Origin: a bacterium | GTDB lineage: Bacteria; Chloroflexota; Dormibacteria; Aeolococcales; Bog-877 | DNA length: 36,170 nt | Assembly (NCBI GenBank): GCA_021809895.1 | Contig: JAJZJU010000013.1 | Span: forward strand, 1 to 36,170 | Direction of reading: 5' to 3' | Part shown: positions 22,466 to 31,032 of the stretch, in pieces | How positions within the stretch are numbered: position 1 is the stretch's first letter | How the letters are laid out: the number at the start of each line of letters is the position of its first letter | Position numbers and translations under genes: made by a program | Notes under the pieces: generated by a model | What the model was told of the DNA's origin: nothing | The model's input: the letters and a program-made list of their open reading frames with translations, nothing else | Databases searched by the model: none

Positions 22466-24589
22466 TCAACTGGACCGGCGCAGCGCCTCCGCCACGGGCC
22501 GCAGGATCCCCTGCTCGGAGACGTCGAAGAGCCCAAAGTATTGCCCGCCCATGCGCTCGGCCAGGTCTGCGCAGGCATTGAAGGCGTAACCGGCAAAGCG
22601 GGGCCCGTTCGCAGCCGTGCTGGGTTGGGGTTGCCCCGGCGGGGACAGATGGTCGCGAGCCGAGTCGATCACCAGGGCCCGGATCTGCTCGCGCCGGACG
22701 GCGGCGGCCGCCTGCTGAGCCTCCACCAGCGGCTCCTCTCCCCGCATGCTGATGTTCCCGCGGCCGTCGCTGATAAGGACCAGAAGCGGCAGCACCTCGG
22801 GGTCGCGCATGCGCTCGCTGCGAATCAGGTCTAGAGAGGCCACCAGTCCCTGGGTGAGGGGGGTGGTCCCGCCCACCGCGAGCCGGCTCAACTGACGCTC
22901 GGCCAAATCGACGCTGGCGGTCGGGCGCAGGACGGTGCGGGCCGCCCGCCCCGAAAACGAGATCATGGCGACCCGATCACGGCGCACGTAGGCGTCCTTG
23001 AGCAGGGCCAGGATGGCGGACCTGGTGGCATCCATGCGCTGCTCCGCGTCCATGCTGGCGGAAGCGTCCACCAAGAAGACGATCAGGTTGCCGATGCGCC
23101 GCTGGCGAATCTTCTGGCGCAGGTCGCGCCGCTCCAGGCGGATGGCCAACCGGTCCCGGTCGGCCTCCGGGCTGCTCCGGCTGAGCTGATGGGGCGCCGC
23201 CGCGCGCAGGGTCGCGTCGAGGGCCAGGTCCGTGGTCTTCTCCACCACCGTCGCCCCGACGTAGCGCCCTCTGCGATCCCGCGACGCGGTCTGGCTGCGA
23301 CGGCCGCTGCCATGCCGCCGCAGCCGCTCCCTGGGGAGCTGAATCCTTCCCGCCGGGGTGGCGTCGGCGACCTCCACCTCTGCCGGCGAACCGGGTCCGG
23401 GGCTGCCTGAGCTCATCCCGCCCTCTTGATCCTGGCCCGCGCTGGAGGTGGCGCCTTCGGTGGGGGGCCCATCCTCCTGGTCCCCGGTGGCGCCGTCTCC
23501 CGCCTCGGCCGCGTCATCGGCCGGGCTCGCGGTGCTCGGACTTCCCTCCGCCCCCTCCTGGGGCGCCTGGGCCTCGCCCGCCTGGGTGGGAATGCCGCCA
23601 CTGCCCAAGGACCGCCGCCGGTGCACCAGCACCAGGTCCGACACCTCCAGCAGATCCTGCAGGCTGACGTCCGGATCTGTCGCCGCCCCATCCTGGGCCA
23701 GCCGCAAGGCGCGGCGGGCGCGCGCTGCCCGGTAGAGCACCAGGTCCGCCCGGTGGCCGATCACCTGCTGGTCCACCGCGATCGCGGCTGCGGTCCGCAC
23801 CACCGCGGGTGGCACCCGGACCGTTCCCAGGAGCTCCCGCGCCTTCGTCAGATCCGCTGCCAGAGCGATGTCCTGATCAGGGTCACGGGCATGGTCAGGG
23901 TGGTTCTTCTCCATCACCAGGACACGCTGAGCGGCGTCGCGCAGCCCCTCCACATCCACGCACAGGCCGAAGCGGTCCAGCAGTTGAGGCCGCAGCTCAC
24001 CCTCCTCGGGGTTCATGGTGCCGATCAGGACGAAGCGGGCCGGATGGTGCATTGAGATCCCCTCCCGCTCCACCACGTTGACCCCCATGGCGGCGGCGTC
24101 CAGCAGGACATCGACCAGGTGATGGTCCAGCAGATTCACCTCGTCGACGTAGAGGACCTGCCCGTTGGCTTCGGCCAGCAGTCCGGGCTGGAAGACCCGG
24201 CGCCCCTCGCGAACCGCGGCCTCCAGATCGAGGCTGCCCACCACGCGGTCCTCGGATGCGCCCAGGGGCAGCTCCACGACCTTGGTCGCAATCTCCAAGA
24301 CGGCCAACTGCTCTCCTGCATTGACCCGAGCCTCGCATTCAGGGCAGAGCCGGGAGTCCTGAGGGTCGCACGAGTAGGGGCAGCCGAGCACCGCCCGCCG
24401 CTTGGGAAGGATGCCGGCCAGGGCGCGCGCCAGAGTGGATTTGGCGGTGCCCCTCTCGCCCCTAATCAGGACCCCCCCGATGGTGGGATCGACAGCCGCC
24501 AGCAGGAGGGCGAGCTTCATCCGCGGCTGCCCCACCACCTCGGACCAGCTTGGAATCCTGAATGGGGCGCCCACTCTCAGTGCGCTCAT
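22466..24589 (-). CDS. Magnesium-chelatase-like D subunit (AAA+ plus VWA)
   Basis: The 707-residue protein has three parts. The N-terminal AAA+ domain is strikingly like the I subunit and keeps intact Walker A GERGTAKS and Walker [16 protein letters not shown], whereas D subunits of photosynthetic chelatases usually have a decayed ATP site. It also has the Cys cluster SCDPQDSRLCPEC. A long acidic, Pro/Gly/Ser-rich linker follows (about residues 340-440). The C-terminal VWA domain has the MIDAS DASAS and a threonine in GGTTPLTQG. The ATG at 24589 overlaps the preceding gene in ATGA; the ORF track's extra 16 residues lie inside that gene. The family is clear; the metal and the product are not. 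Confidence 0.9.
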   Translation of the reverse strand: MSALRVGAPFRIPSWSEVVGQPRMKLALLLAAVDPTIGGVLIRGERGTAKSTLARALAGILPKRRAVLGCPYSCDPQDSRLCPECEARVNAGEQLAVLEIATKVVELPLGASEDRVVGSLDLEAAVREGRRVFQPGLLAEANGQVLYVDEVNLLDHHLVDVLLDAAAMGVNVVEREGISMHHPARFVLIGTMNPEEGELRPQLLDRFGLCVDVEGLRDAAQRVLVMEKNHPDHARDPDQDIALAADLTKARELLGTVRVPPAVVRTAAAIAVDQQVIGHRADLVLYRAARARRALRLAQDGAATDPDVSLQDLLEVSDLVLVHRRRSLGSGGIPTQAGEAQAPQEGAEGSPSTASPADDAAEAGDGATGDQEDGPPTEGATSSAGQDQEGGMSSGSPGPGSPAEVEVADATPAGRIQLPRERLRRHGSGRRSQTASRDRRGRYVGATVVEKTTDLALDATLRAAAPHQLSRSSPEADRDRLAIRLERRDLRQKIRQRRIGNLIVFLVDASASMDAEQRMDATRSAILALLKDAYVRRDRVAMISFSGRAARTVLRPTASVDLAERQLSRLAVGGTTPLTQGLVASLDLIRSERMRDPEVLPLLVLISDGRGNISMRGEEPLVEAQQAAAAVRREQIRALVIDSARDHLSPPGQPQPSTAANGPRFAGYAFNACADLAERMGGQYFGLFDVSEQGILRPVAEALRRSS

Positions 24590-25074
24590 GCGGGCTCTGG
24601 TGAGACGAGGCTGTTCTCGCCCAGGGCCCTGGCCCACGCGGGGGGAAGTTGGGTCACCGACCCTGGGGCCGGAGTCTCACTCCTGTCCTCACCGGGGCCA
24701 GGAGCGGGCACCGAAAGGAGGCGAAGCAGGGCCACCCCCGGCTGCTGGGTGCCATCCCAACCCACCGCGTCCAGCACCTTCAGCTCCCATCTGCTCCCGG
24801 CAGACTCCAGGTGCAGCCCCTCCAGCGACGCCCACGCACCCGCCAGCTCACGCTCCGGCTCACGCACCAACACCACCACCCGCCCGAGGTCCGCTATCCG
24901 GCCGACGCCACCAGCCGCCTGATAGGCGCCCTGGATGCGGTTGAGCCGGGCACTCGGATACAGCACCGCATAGACTCCGGGCGCGAGCTCACAGCTCAGG
25001 CCGTGGTCGCTCTCCTGACCGACCGGTGGGCTGGTCGACGCTGCAGACTGGGGAAACCCCGCAGTTGGACTCAC
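24586..25074 (-). CDS. Unknown protein heading the chelatase-like operon
   Basis: The gene encodes about 162 residues that I do not recognise. I choose GTG 25074 because TACGAT ends seven bases before it, as in the leaderless pattern of this window, and because the longer ORF would run under npdG. The first 25 residues are Ser/Pro-rich. A compact core follows with a YAVLYPSARLNRIQGAYQAAG stretch, a strand RVVVLVREPE and WELKVLDAVGWDG. No signal peptide or membrane segment is evident. It overlaps the D subunit start by four bases and should be made together with it, so it may be part of the same machinery. Confidence 0.65.
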   Translation of the reverse strand: MSPTAGFPQSAASTSPPVGQESDHGLSCELAPGVYAVLYPSARLNRIQGAYQAAGGVGRIADLGRVVVLVREPERELAGAWASLEGLHLESAGSRWELKVLDAVGWDGTQQPGVALLRLLSVPAPGPGEDRSETPAPGSVTQLPPAWARALGENSLVSPEPA

Positions 25075-25081
25075 TGCGGAT

Positions 25082-25087
25082 ATCGTA
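25082..25087 (-). promoter_or_regulatory. Putative -10 box of the chelatase-like operon
   Basis: TACGAT on the minus strand ends seven bases before GTG 25074, giving at most a one-base leader. No -35 is obvious. It faces npdG, whose start is 61 bases from 25074. Confidence 0.4.
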
Positions 25088-25135
25088 GACAGGCGGCCGC
25101 TGGCGGCGGCCCATAGCTGAGTTAGGGGAGAGCCG

Positions 25136-25807
25136 ATGAGTGCTGACGGTTTTGCGACGGTCGCTCTGGTCGGCGGCACCGGGCCACTGGGGCGCGGGCT
25201 GGCGGCCAGATGGGCGGCTGCCGGGGTCAGGGTCTGGCTGGGGTCGCGCGACCCGGTCCGGGCGGAGGAGTCGGTGGCCAAGCTCAGGTCATCGCTGCCG
25301 GCGGACGCGGCTCCCATCACGCCGGCTGGGAACCAGCAGGCAGTCGACCTAGCGCAGCTGGTGGTTCTGGCGATCCCCTACGAGGCGCTGGAGGCCCAGT
25401 TGTCAGGGCTGACCGGCCTTGGCGCGGGCCGAGTGGTGGTCTCGACCGCGGTCCCCATGGAGTTCCGCGGCGGGGTGCCCGTGGCAATCCACCCGGAGGC
25501 TGGTTCGGCCGCCCAGATGGTGCGGTCGCTGTGCCCTGAGGCCAGCGTGGTGGCAGCGCTCCACACGGTCGCCGCCAGTCAGCTCCTGCACCTCGATCGC
25601 CGCCTGGACGAGGACGTGCTGCTCTGTGGCGATGACCCCAGCGCCGCAGAGCAGGTGGCGGAGTTGGTGGCTCGGATCCAGGGCCTGAGGCCGGTCGCGG
25701 CCGGGGCACTGGCGAACGCGGCCGCCTGTGAGGGAATAACCCCCTTGTTGCTGACCCTCAACCGGCTCCACCGGGCCACGACCGGGATCCGCATCACCGG
25801 GATCTGA
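25136..25807 (+). CDS. npdG: NADPH-dependent F420 reductase-like protein
   Basis: This 223-residue protein has an N-terminal dinucleotide-binding fold with VALVGGTGPLGRGLAARWAAAG and GSRDPVRAEE, the NADP-recognising loop of the F420:NADP oxidoreductase (Fno/NpdG) family. LVVLAIPYEALEAQL and the C-terminal ALANAAACEGITPLLLTLNRLH also match. The reaction exchanges hydride between NADP(H) and the deazaflavin F420. Its presence suggests, but does not prove, that the organism makes F420. The ATG has GGGGAG five bases or so upstream. It converges on lpd; the two stop codons are only 12 bases apart. Confidence 0.88.
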   Translation: MSADGFATVALVGGTGPLGRGLAARWAAAGVRVWLGSRDPVRAEESVAKLRSSLPADAAPITPAGNQQAVDLAQLVVLAIPYEALEAQLSGLTGLGAGRVVVSTAVPMEFRGGVPVAIHPEAGSAAQMVRSLCPEASVVAALHTVAASQLLHLDRRLDEDVLLCGDDPSAAEQVAELVARIQGLRPVAAGALANAAACEGITPLLLTLNRLHRATTGIRITGI

Positions 25808-25825
25808 GCGCCGACCGGCTCAGAT
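25802..25825. terminator. Hairpin joining the stop codons of npdG and lpd
   Basis: ATCTGAGC and GCTCAGAT form an eight-pair stem with an eight-base loop. Each arm contains one gene's stop codon (TGA of npdG on plus, TGA of lpd on minus). It may act as a two-way terminator; no U-run is present on either side. Confidence 0.55.
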
Positions 25826-27190
25826 GTGGATGGCCTGGCCGTCGGCGGCGAGCGCCGCCTCCTTGAGGGCCTCGCTCAACGTCGGGTGAGCGTGCACCAG
25901 CGCCTCGAACTGGTCAGCGCGCACGCCCGACCAGGCGGCCATCACCATCTCGGGCAACAGCTCGGTCACCTCAGAGCCCACCGCATGGGTGCCGAGCAGC
26001 CGACCTGTCGCGCTGTCCACCACGGTCTTGACGAAGCCGGTGGTGTCCCCCATTGCTATCGCCTTGCCGCTGGCGGAGAAGGGAAACTTGCCGGTCCTCA
26101 CCTGGAAGCCACGGTCCTTGGCCTGCGCTTCGGTGAGGCCGGTAGAAGCCACCTGAGGCTGGCAGTAGGTGCATCGAGGGACCAGATCGTGGTCCAGCGG
26201 CGCCACCTCTCTACCGGCCGCGGTCTCTACCGCGATCACCCCCTCGGCGCTGGCGGCGTGTGCCAGCAGGGGTGGTCCATTGACGTCGCCGATCGCGAAG
26301 ACCCCGGGGACGTTGGTGCGCAGGTGGTCGTCAACCTTGATGAAGCCCCGCTCCACCACCACCCCCAAGTCTTCTATGCCCAGGTTCTCAATGTTGGCCT
26401 GCACCCCGGTGGCGGTGAGCACCGTCTCTGCCTCGACCACCTCTCCGCTCTCCAGGGTCAGCTGCCAGCCGGCTCCGCCACGCTCGGACCTCTGGATCAA
26501 GCTGCCGACCTTGACTCCGATCCCTCTGCGCTCGAACTGGCGGGTGACCTCCTTGGAGACGTCCTCGTCCTCCTGGGGAAGCAGCCGCGGGAGAGCCTCG
26601 ATGATGGTGACACTGACCCCGTACGCGGAGTAGACGTAGGCGAACTCGGCTCCGATCGCCCCCCCGCCCACGATCGCGCAGCTGCTGGGGAGCTGGCGCA
26701 GTTCCAACGCCTCTCGGTAGGTGAAGGTGCTGCGGCCGTCCGGGGCTAGGCCCGGAAGCACTTTGGGCCTGGCCCCTGTCGCGATCACGATCTGGGAGGC
26801 GGCCACCGTCTGCCCGGACGGCTGGATCTCGATGGTCTGCTCCGACAGCAGCCGACCGCGCCCCTTGACCACCTCCACGCCGTTCTTGCGCATCAGGAAG
26901 GCCACGCCGTTGACCAGTCGGGTGACCACCTCGCGGCTCCTGGAGATCGCCAGACCGAAGTCGGAGCTCACCTCTCCGGTCTGGATGCCGAAGCGATCCG
27001 CCTCCTGGATCAGGCGGAGCACCTCCGCGTTGCGCAGCAGCGCCTTGGACGGTATGCAGCCCCAGTTGAGACAGATGCCGCCCAGGGTCTCCTGCTCCTC
27101 GATGAGCGTCACTGCCATGCCCAGCTGAGCGGCGCGGATCGCCGCCACATAACCTCCGGGGCCCGAGCCGATGATCGCGAGATCCTTCAA
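25820..27190 (-). CDS. lpdA: Dihydrolipoyl dehydrogenase (E3)
   Basis: This FAD flavoprotein reoxidises lipoyl-lysine of the E2 component with NAD+. The FAD site is IIGSGPGGYVAAIRAAQLG, the redox disulfide is in GGICLNWGCIPSK (Cys spaced by four), the NAD site is GGGAIGAEFA, and the C-terminal His/Glu pair is HAHPTLSEA. The track starts at TTG 27205, but that codon touches its possible ribosome site; TTG 27190 has GAGGGAG six bases before it and begins right before the FAD motif, so I chose it (456 residues). It is the last gene of the pyruvate dehydrogenase operon, 43 bases after the E2 gene. Confidence 0.96.
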   Translation of the reverse strand: MKDLAIIGSGPGGYVAAIRAAQLGMAVTLIEEQETLGGICLNWGCIPSKALLRNAEVLRLIQEADRFGIQTGEVSSDFGLAISRSREVVTRLVNGVAFLMRKNGVEVVKGRGRLLSEQTIEIQPSGQTVAASQIVIATGARPKVLPGLAPDGRSTFTYREALELRQLPSSCAIVGGGAIGAEFAYVYSAYGVSVTIIEALPRLLPQEDEDVSKEVTRQFERRGIGVKVGSLIQRSERGGAGWQLTLESGEVVEAETVLTATGVQANIENLGIEDLGVVVERGFIKVDDHLRTNVPGVFAIGDVNGPPLLAHAASAEGVIAVETAAGREVAPLDHDLVPRCTYCQPQVASTGLTEAQAKDRGFQVRTGKFPFSASGKAIAMGDTTGFVKTVVDSATGRLLGTHAVGSEVTELLPEMVMAAWSGVRADQFEALVHAHPTLSEALKEAALAADGQAIHI

Positions 27191-27233
27191 TTCCAACTCC
27201 CTCAACTCCGGCTCGCGCGGAGGCCAGAAACTC

Positions 27234-28562
27234 TCAGATGAGACAGGCGGCGGGATGCTCCAAGCACCAGCGAAGATATCCCAGCGCCTCGGCGCCCTGA
27301 GCCCCGTCGGTGACTCGATGGTCGATGGACAGGGTCATCTCCATGACCTTTCCGATGGTGAGCTCCCCGCCCCTGACAATCGCCTGCTCAGACACCTCTC
27401 CCACCGCCAGAACACTTCCCTGGCCGGGGGTGACGATGGCGGCGAATTGGCTCACCCCGAACATGCCCAGGTTGCTGATGGCGGTGTGGGCGCCGGCCAT
27501 CTCCTCGGGCCGCAGGCGGTTGCTCTTGGCCCGCTGAGCGAGGTCGTGAGCCCGGCGCGCCAGCTCGGCGAACGAGAGCGACTCGCAGGCGCGCAGAGTG
27601 GGCGCCACCAAGCCGTCCGGTACCGCCACCGCCAAAGCGATGTTGCTGGAGAAGAACCGACGCAACTCGCCACCCACGAAGGCGGCGTTCAGCTGGGGAT
27701 ACCGCTGCAGGGTCAGCGCCATCGCCCGCACGATGAAGTCGGTGACTGAGAAGCGGGGCACCCCGGGGTCGCCCAGCTCGTTCAGCTCCTGGCGTAGCCT
27801 GACCAGGCGGTCCATGTCCACCCTGGTGCTGAGGTAGAAGTGGGGAATGGTCGCATTGGCTTCGGACATGCGGCGCGCGATCGCCTCCCGCATGCGACTC
27901 ACCTTGACCACCTCGCTGGGATCGGTGGGGTCGGCCATCGCCATCGAACCGACCGGCGCGCTCGCCACCACCGCCACTCCCCCCGAGCGGGCGACAGCCT
28001 CGACGTCCTCGGCCGTGATCCTGCCCTGGGGACCGTTTCCGCGCACCCTGGAGATGTCGATGCCGAGTTCGCGCGCCCGTCGCCGTGCCAGTGGGCTGGC
28101 CTTGACCCTCCCAGCCGCCATCCGGTCATCGGGATCTGTGCGGCTTGGTCCGAGATGGTGGGTCCAGTCCGGAAGCGGCACCGACTCCGTGTCCTCAGGT
28201 TGGACAGCAGCTGGCTGCGTCGAGTCCGCCGGCGGCACCGAGGGCTCCGCCTGCTTCTCCGCGGCCACCTCTGCTGGAGCGGGGGCTGTGGCGGGAGATG
28301 TCGGTTCCTTGTCGATGTCCTCATCCGCCTCGGCGATGATGGCGATCTCGCCACCAACCGCAACCTTGGCACCCGGCTGGGCCAGGATCTTGCGCATCAC
28401 CCCACTGGCGTAGGCCTCGATGTCAATGTCAGCCTTCTCGGTGGCGATGGAAGCGATTATGTCCCCCCGCTCGACATGGGAGCCCTCCTCCACCAGCCAT
28501 CGGTTGATGGTTCCCTCGGTCATGTCATAGCCCATCTGGGGCATGGTGACGCGGTAGGCCAT
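27234..28562 (-). CDS. Dihydrolipoamide acyltransferase (E2) of pyruvate dehydrogenase
   Basis: E2 is the core of the 2-oxoacid dehydrogenase complex; it takes the acyl group from E1 and passes it to CoA. In 442 residues it has one lipoyl domain (lysine 43 in IATEKADIDIEA), a long Pro/Ala/Glu-rich hinge (about 80-140), the peripheral subunit-binding domain (KASPLARRRARELGIDISRV ... GRITAEDVE), and the catalytic domain ending SIDHRVTDGAQGAEAL, with the His/Asp of HRVxDG. The neighbouring E1 genes support pyruvate as substrate, although branched-chain specificity cannot be excluded. The start shares one base with the E1-beta stop. Confidence 0.96.
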   Translation of the reverse strand: MAYRVTMPQMGYDMTEGTINRWLVEEGSHVERGDIIASIATEKADIDIEAYASGVMRKILAQPGAKVAVGGEIAIIAEADEDIDKEPTSPATAPAPAEVAAEKQAEPSVPPADSTQPAAVQPEDTESVPLPDWTHHLGPSRTDPDDRMAAGRVKASPLARRRARELGIDISRVRGNGPQGRITAEDVEAVARSGGVAVVASAPVGSMAMADPTDPSEVVKVSRMREAIARRMSEANATIPHFYLSTRVDMDRLVRLRQELNELGDPGVPRFSVTDFIVRAMALTLQRYPQLNAAFVGGELRRFFSSNIALAVAVPDGLVAPTLRACESLSFAELARRAHDLAQRAKSNRLRPEEMAGAHTAISNLGMFGVSQFAAIVTPGQGSVLAVGEVSEQAIVRGGELTIGKVMEMTLSIDHRVTDGAQGAEALGYLRWCLEHPAACLI

Positions 28563-29542
28563 CAGTTCAGCCGCCTGACCGCTTCCACTATCTGCTGACT
28601 GGCGGGGATCAGCGAGCGTTCGAGCTCGCGCGAATATGGCAGCGGCACATCGCGCATGGCCACTCGCTGCACCGGCGCGTCTAGGTCGTCAAAGCAACGA
28701 TCCTGCATTTCGGCGAGCAGGCTGGCGCCGAACCCTCCGGTCCGCCAATCCTCTCCGCAGAGAACCAGCCGGTGGGTGCGCTGCACCGAGGCCACCATGG
28801 TGGGATAGTCGAGCGGCCGCAGGGTGCGCAGGTCGATCACCTCACAGGAGATCCCATCCTCCCGCTCCAGCACCTCGGCGGCGTGCATCGCCTGCAGCAA
28901 CATCCTGGAGTACCCGATCAGGGTGACGTCACTGCCCTCGCGGGCGACTCGGGCTACACCGATGGGTACCTCCAGACCACCGTCCGGCTCGGCGTCCACC
29001 TCACCTCTGGTGCTGTAGAGCAGGCTGTGCTCGATGAAGATGACCGGGTCGGGGTCGCGAATGGAGGCCAACAGCAGCCCCTTCGCATCAGCCGGAGTGG
29101 CCGGCATCACCACCTTGAGACCGGGCACGGAGGCGAACCAACCCTCGAAGGTCTGGGAGTGGGTGGGTCCGAGCTGGCCGAACCCTGACACGGTCCTCAC
29201 CACCAGGGGTATCGAGAACTGGCCCCCGAACATGTAGTGGAATTTGGCCGCGCTGTTGACTATCTGGTCGAGCGCCAGCAGGGCGAAGTTGACGGTCATG
29301 AGCTCTGCCACCGGGATCAGGCCGCCCATGGCGGCCCCCACCGCGAAACCCACGATGCCGGCTTCGGCGATCGGAGTCTCCATCACCCGCTGGGGCCCGA
29401 ACTCCTCGACCAGGCCCTTGGTGACCGCGTACGAGCCACCGTAGCCGGTGATGCTCTCCCCCATGAGGATCACCCTTTCGTCGCGCTGCATCTCCTCGCG
29501 CATGGCACTGCGCACGGCGTCACGATAGGTTAGCTCAGCCAC
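28562..29542 (-). CDS. Pyruvate dehydrogenase E1 component, beta subunit
   Basis: The beta chain of thiamine-diphosphate-dependent E1 is 326 residues, full length. It starts ELTYRDAVRSAMREEM, has GYGGSYAVTKGL, VMETPIAEAGIVGFAVGAAMGG and the GPTHSQTFEGWFASVPGL loop near the active site, and ends in the transketolase C-terminal domain with DLRTLRPLDYPTM. It pairs with the alpha chain encoded just upstream; only two bases separate the alpha stop and this GTG start. The family also serves branched-chain and acetoin dehydrogenases, so the substrate is inferred from context. Confidence 0.95.
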   Translation of the reverse strand: MAELTYRDAVRSAMREEMQRDERVILMGESITGYGGSYAVTKGLVEEFGPQRVMETPIAEAGIVGFAVGAAMGGLIPVAELMTVNFALLALDQIVNSAAKFHYMFGGQFSIPLVVRTVSGFGQLGPTHSQTFEGWFASVPGLKVVMPATPADAKGLLLASIRDPDPVIFIEHSLLYSTRGEVDAEPDGGLEVPIGVARVAREGSDVTLIGYSRMLLQAMHAAEVLEREDGISCEVIDLRTLRPLDYPTMVASVQRTHRLVLCGEDWRTGGFGASLLAEMQDRCFDDLDAPVQRVAMRDVPLPYSRELERSLIPASQQIVEAVRRLN

Positions 29543-29544
29543 CC

Positions 29545-30657
29545 TCAGGCTCCCCGCCGGGCGCCGCTGGCGGCCGCCGCTGGAGCCGGCTCGGAGGTAG
29601 GCTCGCGCTGCCCCCCGTCAAGCGGCTTGGCGTAGATCCACTTGTCGATGGTGGCCGGGTCCGGCCAGGGAGATTCGTCGGCAAACCGGACCGCCTCGAG
29701 CATCTCCGCCTCCGCATCCTCAGTCACCTGTGCCAACTCCTGCTCACTGGAGACGCGGTGCTCCACCAGGAACCGACCGAACCGGGGGATGGGATCCAAC
29801 TCGCGCCAGCGGCGCACCTCCTCCTTGTCACGATAGAGCTCGGGGTCCGCCATGGAGTGCCCCCGAAAGCGGTAGGTGAGCGCCTCCACGAAGAATGGGC
29901 CCTTGCCGCTCCGGCAGTGAGCGGCCGCCTTCTGCACCGCCTCATACACCGAAAGCACGTCCATCCCGTCGCACTGCACGGACGGCATGGTGTATCCCTC
30001 AGCCTTGATGATCATGTCCTTGACCGGCGACTCCTCGGCCAGGGTGGCGCCCATCCCGTAGAGATTGTTCTCGCAGATGAAGACCACCGGCAGGTTCCAA
30101 AGGGCGGCCATGTTGAGCCCCTCGTGGAAGATCCCATTGCCGGTCGCACCGTCACCGAAGAAGTCCAGAACCACCTGCTCCTTCTGCTGGTACTGCATGG
30201 CGTAGGCCATGCCCGCGCCGATGGGGATATGGGAGCCCACGATCGCGTACCCGCCCCAGAAATTACGCGAAGCATCGGCCAGGTGCATCGAGCCGCCCCG
30301 GCCGTGGCAGAGTCCAGTTTCGCGCCCGAACAGTTCCGCCATGCAGGCCTTGGGATCGCAGCCTCGAGCCAGTGCATAACCATGGTCACGGTAGTGGCCG
30401 AGCACATGGTCATCGGGTCGCGCCGCGGCCAGGGCGCCAACCGCCACCGCCTCCTCACCTATATATAGGTGCAGGAAGCCACCCACCTTGGCCTGCGCGT
30501 AGGCCTCGGCGGCGTGGTCCTCGAAGTGCCTGATGAGCACCATCTTGCGGTAGATTTCGCGGCACTCCTGGGCGGTCAATCCCAAGGGAAGGTCGGCCCC
30601 GCTGCGCCGGCCGGGCCGGCTGCTGCGGGGCCTTGGTGCTCTCGAGTTTGTGGGCAT
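29545..30657 (-). CDS. Pyruvate dehydrogenase E1 component, alpha subunit
   Basis: The alpha chain decarboxylates the 2-oxoacid with thiamine diphosphate. The cofactor motif is complete: GDGATGNGIFHEGLNMAALW ending in FICENN (GDG-x26-NN class). The usual phosphorylation-loop region YRFRGHSMADPELYRDKEEV and GRGGSMHLAD are also present. The 370 residues have a short basic start and a low-complexity end. It is the first gene of E1-alpha, E1-beta, E2, lpd. TAAACT lies exactly six bases before the ATG, so the operon is probably transcribed without a leader. Confidence 0.96.
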   Translation of the reverse strand: MPTNSRAPRPRSSRPGRRSGADLPLGLTAQECREIYRKMVLIRHFEDHAAEAYAQAKVGGFLHLYIGEEAVAVGALAAARPDDHVLGHYRDHGYALARGCDPKACMAELFGRETGLCHGRGGSMHLADASRNFWGGYAIVGSHIPIGAGMAYAMQYQQKEQVVLDFFGDGATGNGIFHEGLNMAALWNLPVVFICENNLYGMGATLAEESPVKDMIIKAEGYTMPSVQCDGMDVLSVYEAVQKAAAHCRSGKGPFFVEALTYRFRGHSMADPELYRDKEEVRRWRELDPIPRFGRFLVEHRVSSEQELAQVTEDAEAEMLEAVRFADESPWPDPATIDKWIYAKPLDGGQREPTSEPAPAAAASGARRGA

Positions 30658-30663
30658 CAGCCT

Positions 30664-30669
30664 AGTTTA
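30664..30669 (-). promoter_or_regulatory. Putative -10 box of the PDH operon (leaderless)
   Basis: TAAACT on the minus strand, six bases AGGCTG, then ATG 30657. Predicted +1 is the A of ATG. There is no Shine-Dalgarno and no recognisable -35 in the GC-rich stretch upstream. Confidence 0.5.
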
Positions 30670-30842
30670 CAGAGGCCGCCCCCGCACCCCGGTGGCGCCC
30701 CAGGTGCGCGCAAGCACATCCCTCCCGGTATTTACCTTTGGTTGGTCCGGACAACGGCATGAATTTGCCTGGGGTCAACCCGTGAAATCACGCAGGGGCG
30801 ATTTCGCCACGCTGGAATTGGCTGGATTCGGGGCAAAATTGT

Positions 30843-30872
30843 TTGGCAGTTTCGCGCTGTCTGGGATATAAT
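30843..30872 (+). promoter_or_regulatory. Strong sigma-70 type promoter of the orphan gene
   Basis: TTGGCA (30843-30848), an 18-base spacer and a perfect TATAAT (30867-30872). It stands in an AT-richer island in an otherwise GC-rich region. Transcription should begin near 30879. Confidence 0.85.
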
Positions 30873-31032
30873 CTGTGCCAGCGCAGCCGCGGCTCGCGGA
30901 GCTGCCAGGTGATGGGGAGCACCGGGTAACCCGGTTGCGCCCGGCGCCGTTGTAACAGGGTCTGCCCGAGCTCCAAAGGGCAGGCGGAATAGTGAGTGGC
31001 GAGACAGTTCACGCGCCTGAGGAACCCCCAAG
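30873..31032 (+). promoter_or_regulatory. Long folded 5' leader of the orphan gene
   Basis: About 155 bases separate the predicted start and the ATG at 31033. Several stems can be drawn: GCAG-CCGCG around GCT with CGCGG-CTGC (30883-30905), GGTG/CACC (30908-30923), ACCGGG-TAA-CCCGGT, and CTGCCC/GGGCAG (30962-30983). A weak GAGG ribosome site lies near 31020. The rest of the 30658-30842 interval, apart from the PDH -10 box, holds nothing I recognise. I match the leader to no known riboswitch class; it could be an independent small RNA. Confidence 0.55.

Noticed and set aside
20802-25087. Evidence that the organism is phototrophic
   Set aside because: I/D-type chelatase subunits occur in many non-phototrophs, and no bch, puf or psc genes are in the window.
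30905-30975. Fluoride riboswitch (crcB motif) in the orphan leader
   Set aside because: The 5' half looks similar, but the required CTGATG-CTCC 3' half is absent and the gene has no fluoride link.
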